From positions 83,844 through 147,843 of the forward strand of contig WIXG01000199.1 in assembly GCA_009869945.1 (NCBI GenBank): a stretch of DNA of 64,000 nucleotides, in the 5' to 3' direction. Positions 11,769 through 24,079 of this stretch are shown here, in pieces. The notes below the pieces were generated by a model. The model was not told the DNA's origin. It ran no database searches and saw nothing but the letters and a program-made list of their open reading frames with translations. This DNA is from Mesaphorura yosii. Taxonomy: Eukaryota; Arthropoda; Collembola; Poduromorpha; Tullbergiidae. Both the position numbers and the translations under genes were made by a program. How positions within the stretch are numbered: position 1 is the first letter of the stretch; each line of letters begins with the position of its first letter.

Positions 11769-13057
11769 TCAAGAATTCTGACTCTCTGAATTACTGCGTG
11801 CTTTGGCATCCGAGGAATTTTCGTCATCTTTCTCCCAACTTGATAAATCATATTTCGACAGGTCATCATCATCATCTTCCTGAAAGACAAACAGAAAAGC
11901 AAGTTGATTAAGGAGAAACTTGATTGTTCTTAAAATTACAGCAAGATTCGTTAAATTAGAAAATTTAAACTTAATCTTGTGGTCTGTTTCGCACAACACA
12001 ACATTGTTTTGCAACTTACAAAATAGATAAGCAGAAATTCTTTACGGGGGCACACGAGATAATTAAAAAGTACTGTCCTAAATCTGGAGGCATAAGCTGG
12101 ATATAGATATTTATCTATAGCTGAAGAAACTTACGTCGTCGTCTTCATCATCATCCTCCTTTTCCTCTTCTTCATCTTCCTTCGGTGGGTTCGGCGCGGG
12201 CTCCGGACTTCTTTCTCTCACTGGGATGCTTTCTTTCAATTTCTTTCTGTGCTCGTCGCCATTCTCCAATTCAGAAGATCCTCTCAATTTCTTTCTTTTT
12301 CGGCCAAACTGCAAAAATTAAATTGTTTGTTAACATTGCTGCAGTATTTTCAGACTGATTCAGTTCAATAGAATTGGATTGGGAAAATTATTACGAAGGA
12401 TGAAAGTCAGGTTTTCTGGTGGTGAACGGAGGTCGTACCTCATCAAATTCATCATCTGACTCTTCTCTACTTATGTACTCGACGACGCCACGATCGTTGT
12501 ATCCTGCAATTAGAAATGTAGTTAAGAATGCGTTATTAGATTCTACTCAATGCAGTCAAGTCAATCCAACGCACCTCCTCCGTATCCGGTCCTCTCTTCC
12601 ACGTCCCCAAATTTAGGTGCATTGCACATATTACATTGAAATCTGCGAGCCCAATTGACATTTCCACACCTGAAATACAGACAATATTTTTATTTACTTG
12701 ATGCGATGGATACACGATGAAAAATAAGTTGTATAAAATGGTTTGTCATACTTGGAGCATTGCCAATCATCAGCACTGAACAGCCCTCGACTTTTTTCAG
12801 CAGCAGCCTTGCCGATTTCAATTCCGATCTGTTTCTTCGACGGGGAAGATTCTTCGGATTTTTCTTTTCCACAGCGGTTGCACGAAGCCCGTCGGGCAAA
12901 ATTGAGATTTGCGCATCTGTATTAATATTAGATTTTAAATTAAAGACGGATGAAGTGATACGTTCTTGAGTGCAATTAAGTGAGTGAACTACTCTTCGTC
13001 TTCGCATATCCAATCACCGTCGGAGCCCTTTGACTTTGCTATGACGTCCTCACTCAT
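11769..13057 (-). CDS. ZRANB2: ZRANB2-like RanBP2-type zinc-finger protein
   Basis: Nuclear RNA-binding splicing factor; its RanBP2-type fingers recognise single-stranded RNA in the human protein. Six exons: 12993-13057, 12752-12916, 12575-12669, 12439-12503, 12135-12308 and 11769-11879, giving about 224 residues. Finger 1 (about residues 13-40) has GDWIC then CANLNFARRASCNRCGKEK. Finger 2 (about 66-92) has DDWQCSKCGNVNWARRFQC and CNMC. The family block RTGYGGG, VEYISREESDDEFDEFGRK follows, then a basic patch and a Glu/Asp-rich stretch. The human protein then has a long Arg/Ser domain; here the frame ends soon after DDLSKYDLSSWEKDDE, so the SR tail is missing from this model. An alternative 3' exon carrying it was not seen. 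Confidence 0.93.
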
Positions 13058-13664
13058 TACGAAGTTAGGAAGGTTCTTGTCAGTGCTATCAGCGCAAAGG
13101 TTGCTAACTTAATGCTTAATGTTGTGGCTAAAGTTTGGATTTACTTTTAGGTTGTCCTTCGAATTAATAAATTTCTTCGCATTCGTTTTTAATGGCAAAA
13201 ACTTTAAGAGGGGCACACGGCACACGATATTCATATTTGTCGTAAGTTGTATTATTATTATAAATTTTCTCTGCTTCCCCCGCAGAGAATCAGGAGCAAG
13301 AAATATACACGAGCGAACCGTCTGAAAGGCATTGCAAGAGCAAACCGTTGTTAGCGAAAGAATTTCGAGACGAGCTCTGTCGTTCATTGTGCAGAAAGAA
13401 TGCGAGCAGTGGAGTGAGCAAACTACAGTACGTGCAATAAAGAATAGTTTATGGGCGCTAAACCCTGAATTCGTGAAGACGCTATCGTTTGCAGGGTTCG
13501 TTCGAAACGACAAGTAAAGTACTGACATTTCGAACATTACCAGCTAACTTTAAAGTCAACAAATATCAGTGAGATACCGAACAATACCTCACTCAATTAG
13601 ATTCACTAACCTGTTAATCAGTATTTCCAGTGCGTGACGACCTCATTCGAGGTAACTGCGAATA
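13058..13664. promoter_or_regulatory. shared ZRANB2/ISWI head-to-head promoter region
   Basis: The start codons of ZRANB2 (-) and ISWI (+) are 607 bases apart and face away from each other, so both promoters must lie here. I see no obvious TATA box in a position I could defend. A 142-codon minus-strand frame at 13109-13537 looks like chance. Confidence 0.55.
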
Positions 13665-16600
13665 ATGGAGGCGAAGAGTGATCCAGCCACCGGTATGGAG
13701 GTCGAAGATAGTTCGGTGAGTTGCTCTATTGTACCTCGGTTCGATTCCAATTATAGTGTAAGGACTGAGTGGACAACGCCCAGCTACGCAATACCACCAG
13801 CTGTTTGTTGGTTTTTCGGATCGTCAGGTAGCTTCCAATTCTGTGATGATACGCACGTTTGCCGGTCAACAAAATGCGTACAACTCGACAATTCGAAGTA
13901 TTTACATAATTCCTATTTTATATGTCCTAGTCGCATCTGAAAAGAGATTGCAAAGGGGACTTTTTCTTTCGTCTACTTGCCCACTCTTTATCTTCGTGAT
14001 TGGTGCGATGTGCAAATTACGAGTACGACACGAAACGTTCCTCCTGTTCTCTGTGCAGTGAATTCCGTATCCCCGTTGGTAAAGTTTCTCACACTGTACT
14101 GCCAGAATTTGGCAAATTAATCTGAGCATTGTGGTCTACTGTTGTGACTATTCCTCTCCAGTCTTTCGTTAAGCGTAATGTGCACGAGTGCAGTGTCTTC
14201 AAGAAATAATTCTACCGCAGCACGTACAAATAGTCTGACATTGAGAACACTAGAAATTGTGCATAATATCGTACAAGGGGACAACAAGACAAAGCGTGTG
14301 CCTTTTCTATTTGAAACAGTAAAACGGCAGTGCGAATAATACAACAAAATTTATTTCGTTTAAATTACCGTGAAATTACGATCTTGAAACTATACGACGG
14401 CTGTCGTTCTAAACCGATAGGAATGGTCTATTGGTCAACACAACTTAGAACCCATATTTCACTATAATTCGGTTGGCGATCTTTTTCAATTCAATTGCAA
14501 GAGTTCCAACCTCCCAGCCACAAATACAATCTTTTCTGCTACTACTGCTCGGATTGAAGTGTTTTAGCAGTGCATATTCTAACAATGTTCTTACACAATG
14601 TTGTACAGGCGACCTCGTCGGACACTGGAAGCTCGTCAAAGGGAAAAGTCGATGACTTCGAAGTAAAAATGGTAAGTGTCTTTGCCAACTGTTTTTATTC
14701 TCCCCTCCACGCGAAAGAATTGACAATTAACGCGATCGTTGTGCTGTCTGAACTTAGGAAAAGAACCAAGGTCGTCGCTTCGAGTACCTTCTGAAGCAAA
14801 CTGAAATCTTCACACACTTCATGATGTCGGCCAATCGCGACAAGTCTCCCACAAGTCCACTCAAGATTAAGCCGTCAAAAGATAAAGGGAAAAAACCGGT
14901 GGAAGAGGCCCGTCGGCCATCAGTAACCACTGAGTTAGTAGAGTCACTTAATACTGAAAGACAGGCACAACAATCACTGAGTTTGACCGAAACATTTTTG
15001 TCTTTAGTCACCGACATCGCAAGACCGAACAGGAAGAAGACGAAGAGATTCTAGCCGAAACAAATGCTTCACTAAAATCAATCGTAAGCTTCGACGTTTC
15101 ACCTCCCTACATTAAAGGAGGGGAGATGAGAGACTACCAAGTTCGTGGTCTAAATTGGATGATTTCTCTTTACGAGAATGGTATTAATGGTAAGATTCTA
15201 ATTCAAGTTGCTTACATAGTTTGACTAATGGTCAAATATGGTTTCCATCAATTAAAACAGGAATACTTGCTGATGAGATGGGGCTGGGGAAAACATTGCA
15301 ATCGATCTCTCTGCTTGGGTAAGCCTTGGATACTTTTGAACTATTTAAAGTTTGTAATATTACGTAATTCACTATGAAAATGGTTTCATGGTCCAATATT
15401 TGGAGTGTGCTGTGAATACTGTGATCTTAAACTTATAATCTTAACGAACACAGGAAAGTTGACTTCCGAACTAATTGAAATTAAATTGTTTTAGATACAT
15501 GAAGCATTATAAGAAGATAATGGGACCTCATGTCGTCATTGTTCCGAAATCAACCCTTGCAAATTGGATGAATGAATTCAAGAAGTGGTGTCCATCACTC
15601 CGGGCTGTCTGTCTCATTGGAGACCAAGAAAGCCGAGCTGTATTTATCCGAGAAACTCTGATGCCGGGGGAGTGGGACGTTTGCGTTACTTCGTATGAGA
15701 TGGTTATACGAGAGAAGGCGGTATTCAAGAAGTTCCACTGGCGATATCTAATTATCGACGAGGCGCACAGGATCAAGAACGAAAAGTCAAAGCTTTCGGA
15801 ATATGTTCGAGAGTTTAAATCTGCTAATCGTTTACTGCTCACCGGGACACCACTGCAAAATAATCTACATGAACTTTGGTCCCTTCTCAACTTCTTGCTC
15901 CCAGACGTATTCAATTCTTCTGAAGATTTCGACTCATGGTTCAATACGAACAACTGTTTGGGAGACAATACTTTGGTTGAGCGGCTTCATTCTGTACTCC
16001 GACCGTTCCTGCTTCGAAGATTAAAGTCGGATGTGGAAAAGAAGCTACCTCCGAAGAAAGAGGTGAAACTTTACCTTGGGCTGAGTAAGATGCAGCGGGA
16101 ATGGTATACAAAAGTTCTTATGAAAGACATCGACATAGTCAATGGAGCCGGAAAGATGGAGAAAATGCGCCTTCAAAACATCTTGATGCAGCTGAGAAAA
16201 TGTACCAACCATCCGTACTTGTTCGACGGAGCGGAACCCGGTCCACCCTACACAACGGACACCCATCTTGTCTACAACTGTGGGAAAATGGCAATTTTGG
16301 ACAAGCTGCTTCCAAAGCTGAAAGAACAGGACTCCCGTGTTCTCATATTCAGTCAGATGACACGAATGCTGGACATTTTGGAAGACTACTGCTTGTGGAA
16401 GGGCTTTTCTTACTGCCGCCTGGATGGTCAAACACCCCACGAAGATCGGCAAATCCAGATCAATGAATTTAACGAGCCAGGCAGCTCAAAGTTCATCTTC
16501 ATGCTGTCCACTCGAGCTGGTGGTCTGGGCATTAATCTTGCAACTGCTGATGTGGTTGTTCTGTACGACTCAGATTGGAATCCACAAATGGACTTGCAAG

Positions 16601-18290
16601 CTATGGATCGGGCTCATCGAATTGGACAAACCAAGCAGGTCCGAGTGTTCCGCTTTATTACAGAGAACACTGTTGAAGAGAAGATAGTTGAAAGAGCAGA
16701 AGTGAAATTACGACTGGACAAACTGGTAATTCAGCAAGGCCGTCTGATTGACAGCAAAGCAAATCAGCTTGGAAAAGATGAAATGCTGAGCATGATTCGT
16801 TTCGGGGCTGATCATGTCTTCGCTTCTAGGGATTCTGAAATTACTGATGAAGACATAGACACCATTCTGCAGAAAAGTGAAAATCGAACCGAAGAACTAA
16901 ACCAGAAACTTGCTGCTCTTGGAGAGTCGTCGTTAAGGAATTTCACTCTGGATGCTCCAACTACCTCACTCTATAAATTTGAAGGAGAAGATTACAGAGA
17001 GAAACACAAAACATTCATTGGTCACTGGATTGAACCACCGAAGAGAGAACGGAAAGCTAACTATGCAGTCGATGCGTACTTCAGAGAGGCTTTACGAGTA
17101 TCCGAGCCTAAAGCACCGAAGGCACCAAGACCAACAAAGTTACCAGTTGTGCAAGATTTCCAGTTCTTTCCTCCGAGGTTGTTTGAGCTTCTAGACCAGG
17201 AAATCTATTTCTACCGGAAGAGTCTGGGATACAAAGTCCCACGAAACCCGGAGATGGGAGCTGAAGCAGCTAAGCTTCAGAAAGAAGAGCAGAAGAAAAT
17301 AGACGAAGCCAAACCAATGACAGATGCGGAGCAGGCAGAACGAGAAGGTCTTTTGAGTCAGGGCTTTGTTCACTGGACAAAGAGAGACTTCAACCAGTTC
17401 GTCAAGGCGAACGAGAAATATGGACGGGACGACATTGAGAGCATTGCAAAGGAAGTGGATGGGAAAACTCCGGAAGAAGTAATCGAGTACAGCACCGTCT
17501 TCTGGGAACGATGCCACGAACTTCAGGATGTGGAGAGAATAATGGCTCAAATTGAACGTGGTGAATCAAAAATCCAAAGACGCGCTAGTATTAAGAAGGC
17601 GCTTGACACGAAGGTATATTCATTCACTCAAACTTTTCCTTTCCCTCATTGATAAGAGAAAGGCAACATCATATAACCTTATAGCACTATTTATGAATAT
17701 AGCATTATCTATTATAGCGTTATTTATAGCAGCATTTTCAATTCGTATTTCAGATGTCAAGATACAGAGCAGCATTCCACCAACTGAGAATTGCGTACGG
17801 AACAAACAAGGGAAAGAATTATACGGAGGAGGAAGACCGATTCCTTGTTTGTATGTTGCACAAGTTGGGGTTCGACAAAGAGAACGTCTATGACGAACTG
17901 CGAGTTTGTGTCAGGTAAAATGAAGCACTTATGTATCAAGAATTAGTTTGTGCATCTCTCCCAACCAGAGAACTCAATTTTGAAGGGAGCAACCAGCAAT
18001 GTAACTGATTTTTAATTTTGTGTTCGATCCACAGAGCTGCCCCACAATTTCGCTTCGACTGGTTCCTTAAGTCAAGAACCGCCATGGAATTGCAAAGACG
18101 CTGTAACACGCTCATTACGTTGATTGAAAGGGAGAACCAAGAGTTGGAGGAGAAGGAGAAGCAAGAAAGAAAGAAGCAGAAGAGCAGCATCAAGTCCAAC
18201 TCCGCTCAGGGTAAAGTAGATTCGAAAGGAGTTAAACGGAAGAGTGAGCTCCCGACTCCAGAAAAGGCGGTCCTGAAAAAGAAAAAGTAA
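13665..18290 (+). CDS. Iswi: ISWI chromatin-remodelling ATPase (SMARCA5/SNF2H type)
   Basis: ATP-dependent nucleosome-spacing motor of ACF, CHRAC and NURF-type complexes in the nucleus. Eight exons: 13665-13715, 14609-14671, 14758-14933, 15008-15189, 15261-15318, 15495-17613, 17754-17914 and 18035-18290, giving about 1021 residues, the normal ISWI size. The regulatory AutoN-type basic segment [13 protein letters not shown] is near residue 97. The SNF2 core has DEMGLGKT (about 160) and DEAH (about 265). The helicase C lobe has [11 protein letters not shown] and [10 protein letters not shown]. The HAND-SANT-SLIDE module follows, with SLIDE residues [20 protein letters not shown]. The tail is Lys rich. 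The exon 3 end is the weakest edge: a GTTAGT donor at 14934 keeps the frame. AATAAA at 18422 follows the stop. Confidence 0.96.
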
Positions 18291-19183
18291 TGCGGGAGGA
18301 TCCGATCTGATGAAGAATCTTGCGGAACGCATTCAGCCAGTGTTAAACGTGTTAAATGTAATTTACTTAATATTTCCAAGTATTTGTACAACAACTTATG
18401 GTTAACCTTATGCCAATGTCCAATAAACACTCTCATTCCTTGTACTTCCTCCAAATTTCACACCATATCTTCTTCATACGGCTCTTTGCATTTCGACTAA
18501 AGTGTGATATCAGCGAATTTCGCTCTTGCCTTGGCGTTGCGGGCATATTTTATTGAATTTACTTCTTCGGACGAAGGAATAACAGGATACTTGTCCTTAG
18601 AGACAGAATTTTCTCAACAAATTTATTTCCAGATTCACTATTTACTATTTACATGAATAAATTATTCAAGAACATAGTTCAATGACGTCTAAATTATCTT
18701 AAGTACAATTAAATTAAGTTTTAACCATCAGAAACAGCCGTCACCAAAAATACCTTGAAGAGAGTTTGATGATTGATTACAGCTGGCTAGATTTCTAAAC
18801 TACCCTTCTTTCCACAATTACTGCGAGTTTTATACAAGTTTTACAAAATAGTATTTACAGAAATCATAATTTTCAGGAGTGCTGGAACTAACGTGGAGTG
18901 AACTCATGAAAATCTTTGAGGTCATTTTTAAAACAATTGACTATAAAAATCTAAGTACAACTTAATGAAAAATGGTTTGGTAAAAAAGATTCGCTAAACT
19001 AACGACCTCACTGCGCCTGGGCAGATGTGAACTAAGTATAAATGAGTGTCCTTTGTAAGTGAATAGTAAGTGATATCCCCAGACCCGGTGCATTCCGAGG
19101 AATTAGTGGGAGATGGTCAAAAGTAACTCAGGATGTCTTCGCATAGAAAACTCGTCCGTTCAAAAAGTTACAACTCGATGCTA
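18291..19183. other. convergent ISWI and SSBP 3' ends
   Basis: AT-rich, with no coding signal. AATAAA at 18422-18427 suits ISWI. TTTATT near 18620 (AATAAA on minus) could serve SSBP. Confidence 0.55.
18422..18427 (+). promoter_or_regulatory. poly(A) signal for ISWI
   Basis: AATAAA about 130 bases after the ISWI stop codon. Confidence 0.55.
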
Positions 19184-22100
19184 CTATTGCATAAAATAGT
19201 CTGGGTGTTCTGAGTCTTTCTCGAACCGCTTGGCTTCTTCCTGCATGCTCTCCTTGATTTTCAGAATAGCTGCAGATTCTGTTTGCTCCTGTGGAAGAAC
19301 AAATAATTAACACGAAAACTTTTCATTATGTGGTTACGCACTTTTCGCTAGGTTGGTTAGGGATCTTACGTTTTCGGCAGGACCTCCAAATCCACCCATA
19401 TTGTAGTCTGATATTGCAGATCCTGCATCATCCCTTGGCGTCCCTGGTCCATTTGCAGGTGAATTCTTCATATCCATTCCGTCACCGTTCATTCCGGGTG
19501 TCATTCCTCCTCCAATGGGAAGCGCGCTTCCTTCAGACCCTCCAAGAGGGAAATCCTGGCATTCGAGAACAGAAAGTCATCAGCATCCTCAAAGCATGTC
19601 AAAATCATGAGGACAGTTCCTAAGCTGCTCATATTCTAACTCACCGCCGCAATGTTTCCGGATACCGGCTTCATAATGCCTCCGTGGTACATGTTTTCAC
19701 CTCCCGAACTTGATGAATCTGTAAAATACAAAGAACGTTTAAAACCAATCCGTTAATTCAGTATTGGGTCGGGCAATTACAATATGTACCTTGAGGACTC
19801 GGCATTATTGGTGTTCCAGGCCCCGCCGGTGCTGAACCAGGAGGACCATAATTTCCCGGAGATGATGAATTATAATTCATAGACTGCAAAAATATCATAA
19901 TTGTAACGTGCGTTACATTGATTCAACAACAAAAACAATTTTTCTTGAATATTCACCACGAATTTGATACTAACATGCACAAACTCTGAAGTTCACAAGA
20001 AATTACACTACAATTAAAAAGATACTCACCGAAGCATTATTTGACGGCCACTGTGGACGGCCTCCCATGGAGATCTGTGGCATACCGGGTGGAGGTGGAC
20101 CTCGCATTGGACCAAATGATGGACCAAGAGACCCAATGGGACGAGCGGAATTCATTCTGGGGCCCAATTGAGGCGGCATACCACCTGGAATATCAAACGG
20201 TATTAGTGGATGTAGAAGTTGTGAATAAAGAAACATGTAGCGTAATTCAGAGTAGATTAAGATTTCTCTAAATTGCGAACTTCGCTGCCGTGATGAAATG
20301 CGAGGTGCAATAGCAATAGTGCAGTCATGCAAAGTGCTATAGCCGGTGGGATTTACCCATAACGTCGCTTCCCCCACTATAACTAACAACTGAACTATCA
20401 AACGTCATACTTCTTTTCTGGGTTCGTTTTGGGTGCCTACAGAGACTACTACCAACTAGAGTTAGAGGTAAGTCTGCGTACCTTGCCATCCTCCGAAGTC
20501 ACCTTCCCCTTCGAAGCAGCAGTAACGAATAATATTTATTTAGCACAAGAGCATGAGCACCGTAGCTTCTAACGTAAAGACCTTAGCTAATAATTCTGGC
20601 GCCCGCCTAATATATATGGAACCTTGAAATTTTGCAAGTAATCCCTAAAACCAGAATTTCGGAGAAAGTTTTACATTTCCAGTTCTCTAGCGGTGTATAT
20701 GGTAGAGATTGTTCAAATCCATTGTATGAAGTGAGATGCTCTACTGTTACTTTGCAATAATAGTCTGACAATTAAGTAAAGAGCTCGAGTCATTCATTAG
20801 AGGCCGCAAATACTCGCTCTGCGTCTCAAAATCTGAAGCCAGTGAAGAACGAAAGCTTAAGTAATAGAAACTCACCTTGACGATTTGGATCCATTCCAGA
20901 TAGTAGCGGTTGACCAGGAGGCTATGAAATAAAAATGGGGATTAAATGGAGTTTCACGGAAGCTAAGCCCTCAGAAAGAACTTCACACAATCAGTGAGGA
21001 CATGACACGGTAATAATAACTCACGCCGCTAAAGTCGTTTCCAATTTGTTGCAGCCGTGCTCCTGGTCTCGGTCCCCCAGGATAGCGAGGCCCCATGAAC
21101 GCCTGCTTACAGACAAAATAAATTCCCGTTTAAATAAAACGCATTGAAGGGGAATTCAATGTAATTTTTACAAACAACGTACTTGGTTGCCCAACATTTG
21201 CGAAGGTGGAGGCTGTGAATGAGGCGATGGTTGTGACACGTGCGTCGGTGGTGATGGACGCATCGCTGAGTTCTGCACGGGATAGTTCGTTAAAATTCGT
21301 GCAAACCAAAGAAGCTAGTACACGATGGTACGGTACTCAAAATTGCAGGGTTGAAAATTGAACTTACAGGAAAGAATCCTGGTGGCATGGGGCCGCCGCT
21401 CATACTTTCGTTGGGAGGCAACTGACCCATTGGACTTGAAGCAGGGCCGGAATTCTAAAAAGGAAAACATAATTTGGCTACAGAAAAGCACAACTTAGTT
21501 CTATTAGCCACTAAGAAAATTTAAGTCTTACGTGCGCAATGCCATTGACGCCGTACCCAGAGTTAACAAATCCCTGTTGAAAGTTTGACTATATCACTTA
21601 AAAATAATTAGTATTCTCTCTTTTATGCTCAACATACGTAATCATGAAACGCCTTTGCTTCGCTAGAATGTTCACAAGTGTCCCTGCGTTCTGGTGCCGC
21701 GCAGTACAAGTCCCAAAATACGCTGTAGAAATAAAGAGATGGAAACGATGTTCATATCAACTCCAAACGCCGGAAGCTTTACATCCGAATATTAAGTTCG
21801 CAATGATCGACAATGCTTCACTGCAAATGCAAAACTTACCACCACCATGAGTGCAGAAAGCCAGGAGGTTCTCCAAGCGTTATGTTCTTCTCCCATCGTA
21901 TCTGTCAGAAGTAGGAAACAATGTATTATTAATTGGCCACATAAGCCCAAGCCCGTCAAGCCATAACTGGAAGGGTATTTTAGGGAGAAAAGTCAACGCT
22001 AATGTGGTGTACTTACCTCGGAAAGAAATGTTTGAGCCGCTTTTTGTGCCCCGACGTGTAGCAGATACTCATACACGTACAACGCCAACCTGGAGTCATA

Positions 22101-22218
22101 GAATCGGTCATGAGAATTCATAGATTAAATACCTAATCCCGTTAATTATCTTGTACACTTACTTTTCCCGTGCTTGTGCGTCCGATGGAACACTGGACCC
22201 TTTGCCCTTAGCGTACAT
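19184..22218 (-). CDS. Ssdp: single-stranded DNA-binding protein (SSBP2/3/4, Ssdp)
   Basis: Nuclear adaptor that binds Chip/LDB and stabilises LIM-homeodomain and Wnt enhanceosome complexes. Fourteen exons: 22163-22218, 22017-22089, 21840-21901, 21638-21722, 21532-21573, 21368-21454, 21183-21272, 21025-21102, 20876-20921, 20030-20184, 19790-19883, 19645-19718, 19370-19555 and 19184-19288, giving about 410 residues. The LUFS/LisH domain (residues 1-90) is nearly invariant: [59 protein letters not shown]. The middle is Pro/Gly rich with SPGNYGPP- and [13 protein letters not shown] motifs. The late block [12 protein letters not shown] and GTPRDD is conserved. The final exon is odd: it gives a charged helix-like tail ([18 protein letters not shown]) instead of the SESYSPSMTMSV-type ending of vertebrate SSBPs. 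Confidence 0.95.
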
Positions 22219-22959
22219 TATTGATTGGATTATGACACCGGAACCTTCCTGATTCTAAAAACCAAATTCCTTACTGCTATTAATACTGTTACTTATGGAA
22301 CTTTGTAAGGCAAGTCGACAAAAAAAATCAGCTTTCAAGCTGTGTTATCTTGCCTGAAAATTTCCAGCAATAATATTAGTTAGGAAACTGCTTTGACTTT
22401 AAATCACATTTATAAGTATTGGCATGAAGTAAATACAGCAACAGTGTGAAAAGTGCGCAAGAGTCAAGCAGACGCAAAGTCTTCGCTTCGATTTTTTGAG
22501 GTGGGAGGTTGTGTGTGAAATTTTAAGTACATAGCGACAGTTGAGAGGGGGCATAATAAGTGAGAACTTTAACAAAACCCATGATCAAATGTCAGCCGAC
22601 TAGGCATATAGATTCGATACATCGTGAGTTATTCCTAACATTCACACGGAACATAAAGAGCGTCCTGCAATTTGGTATCTATAATGGATGTAAACGGCTC
22701 TGTTTTCCCTCAACAGAATTGAGGGGCCCGGTTTCGCAAGAAATGCCCGTAAAGGAGTTTGCGGACATTGGAAGATCCAAATTTACTATGACGAGACGTT
22801 GATCGATGACGGTGGGGCCATGACTGGTGTAAGCAGGGTCCTTTAATGATTATATAATTCTTCTATGGAACCAAGTACTCTTCTTAATCAGATTACTGAT
22901 GGTTAGTCTTTAATAGTAACCTCCTCCAGTGTATTCATGGCTTCATAGCAAGGTGCACT

Positions 22960-23006
22960 GATAATTATCCGACCCCCTAATGTTAAGGGCTAGTCGGATA
23001 ATTATC
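22960..23006. repeat. perfect 14-bp inverted repeat
   Basis: GATAATTATCCGAC at 22960-22973 is matched exactly in reverse complement by GTCGGATAATTATC at 22993-23006, with a 19-base loop. It could form a cruciform or be the remnant of a small transposon end. Confidence 0.8.
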
Positions 23007-23007
23007 G

Positions 23008-23025
23008 GATTTTTTCGAAAAAATC
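23008..23025. repeat. perfect 18-bp palindrome
   Basis: GATTTTTTCGAAAAAATC reads the same on both strands and starts two bases after the preceding inverted repeat. Confidence 0.8.
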
Positions 23026-24079
23026 ATGATTTTTTCACACCCTGCTTCATAGATACTCATGGTTATACTGGAAACATAAACGCCCGAACATGTCGTTGTA
23101 TTATACCGGTTAATCATGTGGGGCAAACTAATCATGTGCTTAAGGCCATTAAAACACCATACTGACTAAATAAGTAAGCAACACCTATATTTGACGTACC
23201 TGGTTCTCGGGAATTGGAACCAGGAAGATCTCTGCTCATTGAAACGGACAGTACATTGAATCACATAGATTTAGTGCATATAATTTCTGATCACAACCCG
23301 CCCACAGTCACTCATTTTATCGACTATCCCTCTCTTGCAAGTACTACATTACACTGCTGTTGTATCACAACAAATGCTCAAGTGAAGTTTTACTTGTGGT
23401 TTCGGCTTTTTGTGAGGACCGGCGGATGCAAAAGTTACACCTATCTTGAGGGTTAGTTAGCATTGGTAACGGGGCAACGGCTCCACTGGGCAACATTTTG
23501 GACCACCGCCTGCAATTTGGCCTTGCATTTGTGTCTCCTATTTCCTATTTTTATAGGGTAGAGAAACTGCTAATGGTTGTGACTACAGACTTGACTATAG
23601 TGAATTTTGACAAGTGTACAAAGTGCATGATATGACTGCAGACTGCCACTGGTAACTGAGCGATTCAAATAATTAACGCCGGTAAATGCTCTGACTTCGA
23701 CTTTTCATCGACTTGTAGTTCATGAAGTGTCGGCGACTTTTTAGGTGAGTCAATTACACAGAGTACAGCTAATATTAGAAAGTCAACCTAACCTAAGCCT
23801 CATTCTGCATTCGTTTTATTTTCAACGTAGCCTAAGGGACATCGCAAACAACCGCAGTAGTGCTATTTTTGGTCAAGAACATAGATAATAGTGTTCATCA
23901 GTTGATTGGAGAAAGTGAAGTCAAACCCCTTTTAACTAAGAGGACGAAATGCCCGTGAAGTTCAATCATGCACATCAAGCCTCACCATTCTGCTGACCCG
24001 CTCCGTAGCCATAGGATGCTCATTTTTTGGATTGGAACCATGGAACTAGTCATAGTATGAAATAAGCTAATCTCCAAAA

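Larger units (their letters stand above)
22219..24079. other. divergent SSBP/Ptp69D intergenic region
   Basis: This 1.86-kb gap holds both promoters. Only short frames without motifs are present. A cluster of perfect inverted repeats lies at 22960-23025. Confidence 0.55.

Noticed and set aside
13109-13537. 142-codon minus-strand open frame in the ZRANB2/ISWI promoter gap
   Set aside because: No motif, rich in random hydrophobic and Ser residues, lies in AT-rich promoter DNA and has no splice-linked partner.
13738-13748. GGTTCGATTCC, a perfect tRNA B-box match in ISWI intron 1
   Set aside because: The flanks cannot pair as a T-stem and no A box, anticodon arm or acceptor stem is present at the right distance.
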